NCBI GenBank assembly: GCA_016779985.1
Contig: JADHMP010000004.1
Span: forward strand, 62,001-126,000
From: JADHMP01 sp016779985
GTDB lineage: Bacteria > Bacteroidota > Bacteroidia > Flavobacteriales > Flavobacteriaceae
Direction: 5' to 3'
Length of the DNA: 64,000 nt
Positions 62,131-64,000 of this stretch are shown piece after piece (positions within the stretch are counted from its first letter, which is position 1; each line of letters begins with the position of its first letter). A program made the position numbers and the translations under genes. Below the pieces are notes generated by a model. The model was not told the DNA's origin. It was given only the letters and a program-made list of their open reading frames with translations, and made no database searches.

Positions 62131-63066
62131 TTATGTTAATAAAAATTGAGCACTATCTAAAAGATCAACTTTTGGATTTCTACACATATCATGCTCTACA
62201 AAAAAATGTTCTACCCCAACATCCAAAGCTTTAGAGACAATAGGCTTAATATCAATTGTACCTGATCCACAGCTGGTTACTTGTCTAAAAAAAGGATATA
62301 AACTTCTAAAGCCTTCTTGCTCATTTAAGACTAGATCATTTGGAATCATATCTTTAATATGCATCAGTTTATACCGATTAGGATATTGTGCAAGTAAACT
62401 TTTTGGATCTTGGCCTGCTGCTGTAGTCCAAAAAATATCCATTTCTAAGAACACATAGTTAGGGTCGGTTTGTTCCATCAAATAATGAAATGGCACAATA
62501 TCATCAACAGGTGAAAAACCAAAGCCATGGTTATGATAAGCAAAGCGAATACCCTCTTTTTGACAAGCCCTACCAATGGCATTGAAACGATCAGCCAATT
62601 TTTTATACGCCTCTAAATCGCCTCTTAGTTCATCTGGGATCATAGGTAGCACTGCATATTGTGCCCCTAATGATTGAGCTGCTTCTGAAAAGGCTCCCAA
62701 TTTTTGTTCTAAAGTATCTAAATCAGAATGCATAGACCTTACCTTTAAATTTCCAAGCTGTTGCTTGAAACCGGAAGGATTATTTCCATAAAGTCCTGAT
62801 TTAAAGTCACCATATCTTCTAGTTGTTTTACTACTAAAGGCGTAGGGGCCATGAGTTTCAACGGAAGTATAGCCCATTTCTTGAAGGAGTTCAAAACCTT
62901 CTTCTACATTTTCTTTTAGCAACACTGGGGCAGAAAAAAGCTGCAATCCAACATTTCCAAGTAAAGCTTTTTTGAGGCTTGGAGTATCATCGAAAAGGGA
63001 AAATGGTGCAACAAAAACACCCGCTGAAGCCATTTTTAAATGGCTCAAAAAAGAAGCTCGATTCAT
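62131..63066 (-). CDS. Exported sugar phosphate isomerase/epimerase-like TIM barrel
   Basis: 311 residues. The N terminus (MNRASFLSHLKMASAGVFVAP) looks like a degenerate Tat signal with one arginine. The barrel shows GLQLFSAPVLLKENVEEGFE, GYTSVETHGPYAF, GIRFAYHNHGFGF, YVFLEMDIFWTTAAG, YKLMHIKDM and HFFVEHDMCRNP, the metal-site order of xylose isomerase-like AP-endonuclease-2 family proteins (E, H, D, H, E). Probably acts on a sugar or keto-sugar in the periplasm with the downstream oxidoreductase. Confidence 0.88.
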   Translation of the reverse strand: MNRASFLSHLKMASAGVFVAPFSLFDDTPSLKKALLGNVGLQLFSAPVLLKENVEEGFELLQEMGYTSVETHGPYAFSSKTTRRYGDFKSGLYGNNPSGFKQQLGNLKVRSMHSDLDTLEQKLGAFSEAAQSLGAQYAVLPMIPDELRGDLEAYKKLADRFNAIGRACQKEGIRFAYHNHGFGFSPVDDIVPFHYLMEQTDPNYVFLEMDIFWTTAAGQDPKSLLAQYPNRYKLMHIKDMIPNDLVLNEQEGFRSLYPFFRQVTSCGSGTIDIKPIVSKALDVGVEHFFVEHDMCRNPKVDLLDSAQFLLT

Positions 63067-63162
63067 TTAGTTTTGTTTAGATGATTTAAAGATAGTAGAT
63101 TCATTTGGTTTTGTAAAGAGGATTGACACCAAAAAATTATTGTGAGGAGTTGTAAAAACCGT

Positions 63163-63819
63163 TTAAAATAAAGATTTAATGTCCTCGATCAATCGTTTAG
63201 TTTCAAGAGGAAGGGTACCATTGTATATTGCTCTGATTCTCTTTTTTTGATCAATTAGGATAAAATTTTCAGTATGAATAAAATCATTGATATCACTAAC
63301 TGATTTTCCAAAGCCTTCGTCTGCAAAATAAGATTCTCTAGCCAACTTGTATATTTCATTTTTAGGGCCCGTCAATAAATGCCAAATGGTGGAGTCAATA
63401 TTGTTTGCAGCGGCATAACTACCCAACTTTTCAACAGTATCAATCCAAGGCATTACACTAAAAGACAGTATTTTAACTCGGTCATCATTTAAAAACGCAT
63501 TTTGTACTCCCATTAGATTTTTCGACATTTTGGGACAAACAGTAGTGCAAGAGGTGAAGAAAAAATTTGCAACATAGATTCTGTCTTTGACATCGTTTTG
63601 TGAAATCCAATTTCCAAGTTGGTTTTGAAACTCAAAATTTGCTATGGTGTGAAATTCTCTCAATGCCAGATCAGAGTCATCTATCCAGATAGGAGTAAAG
63701 TCAGGGTCATTAAAATAAGGTAATTCAATTTCATAGGAAGCGCTAATTGAACCCTTTTTCTCAGCGGTTGATTTGCAGGACGTAAGAAGTATGACAAAAA
63801 GAGAAAGACAATATCTCAT
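63163..63819 (-). CDS. SCO family copper chaperone-like lipoprotein
   Basis: 218 residues: signal peptide with lipobox LTSCK (about residue 14) and a thioredoxin fold with the SCO copper motif TSCTTVCPKM (C-x3-C, about 98-102) and the distal histidine in DINDFIHTENFILID. SCO proteins deliver copper to, or reduce thiols of, the CuA site of cytochrome oxidase. Its start codon overlaps the stop of the upstream gene at the window edge (ATGA), so the two are coupled. Confidence 0.93.
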   Translation of the reverse strand: MRYCLSLFVILLTSCKSTAEKKGSISASYEIELPYFNDPDFTPIWIDDSDLALREFHTIANFEFQNQLGNWISQNDVKDRIYVANFFFTSCTTVCPKMSKNLMGVQNAFLNDDRVKILSFSVMPWIDTVEKLGSYAAANNIDSTIWHLLTGPKNEIYKLARESYFADEGFGKSVSDINDFIHTENFILIDQKKRIRAIYNGTLPLETKRLIEDIKSLF

Positions 63820-64000
63820 TTCAGTGCTGTGTAAGGTTCAATAACTTCTTCTTTGGTGTCAATTTTAGTACACCTTTTTATACCTGCTAACCCATATCTT
63901 CTCCCGTTTTCTCTAATCACAAAATTTGATCTAAGTTTACCATCTTTTCGCCAGATTTTTGTTGAGCCAAAGGGTTTGCCGTTACGATAATTTATTTCAC
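63816..64000 (-). CDS. Partial gene, MORN-like repeat protein C terminus
   Basis: The minus strand is open from the window edge to the TGA at 63816-63818. The 61 visible codons read INYRNGKPFGSTKIWRKDGK, then LRSNFVIRENGRRYGLAG and a tail ending EPYTALK. The Y-x-N-G-K-P-x-G and W-x-x-D-G-K-L pattern resembles MORN-type or YwqK-like beta-hairpin repeats. Function cannot be judged from this end. It overlaps the SCO gene start by 4 bp and should be cotranscribed with it. Confidence 0.6.
   Translation of the reverse strand, partial: EINYRNGKPFGSTKIWRKDGKLRSNFVIRENGRRYGLAGIKRCTKIDTKEEVIEPYTALK

Overview
The window is AT-rich chromosomal DNA from a member of the Bacteroidetes, most likely a marine flavobacterium. 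The evidence is the gliding genes gldE and gldD, a type IX secretion (T9SS) adhesin followed by a PorP/SprF gene and an OmpA gene, the extra segment in the F1 beta subunit typical of this phylum, many lipobox-bearing exported proteins, and promoters of the TAnnTTTG type. No tRNA, rRNA or CRISPR array was seen.

Layout. 0-10 kb is core: atpDC, a TonB-dependent receptor, recX, an HU / 29-residue basic protein / RNase G operon, and mutY-ssb-gldE-gldD. 10-18 kb holds a metal-binding-domain lipoprotein, an M16 peptidase pair (one active, one lacking the zinc motif), a thioesterase, a PHP phosphoesterase and a SET-domain protein, followed by a probable small RNA unit. 18-29.4 kb is a tight six-gene minus-strand operon for exported glycan and sugar degradation: sialate O-acetylesterase, DUF1080, GH20, TolB-amidohydrolase, GT2, PQQ/cytochrome c dehydrogenase. 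30-39 kb has a GntP permease, a small accessory island (nonsense-mutated HsdR-like nuclease, GH13 amylase, secreted protein, with two of its leaders duplicated), then a sodium symporter, an IolG-like dehydrogenase and an OprB-like porin. 39-43 kb is trehalose metabolism (GH15 opposite a fused OtsA-OtsB). 43-53 kb is a T9SS operon: a 2124-residue adhesin with seven Calx-beta-like repeats, PorP/SprF, and an OmpA protein whose OmpA domain seems to carry a nested SPOR domain. 59-64 kb returns to sugar uptake and oxidation plus an SCO protein.

The most unusual part is about 52.5-56.4 kb. Directly downstream of the adhesin operon the DNA is a mosaic: a rearranged copy of adhesin repeats 2-4, a second 62-bp adhesin scrap, a roughly 98% identical copy of the OmpA gene's 3' end, a 50-bp scrap of a DUF6146 gene, an integrase remnant with a nonsense codon, and a glycosidase-like gene bounded by nested inverted repeats and a 52-bp direct repeat. 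Several joints fall on short shared sequences. It reads as a recombination hotspot that captures pieces of the adhesin locus and of a cargo gene. Whether it also feeds variation back into the adhesin is a hypothesis.

Three genes are broken by single changes (HsdR-like nuclease, integrase, DUF4153-like membrane protein). Several genes must start with TTG or GTG because an in-frame stop lies just upstream.
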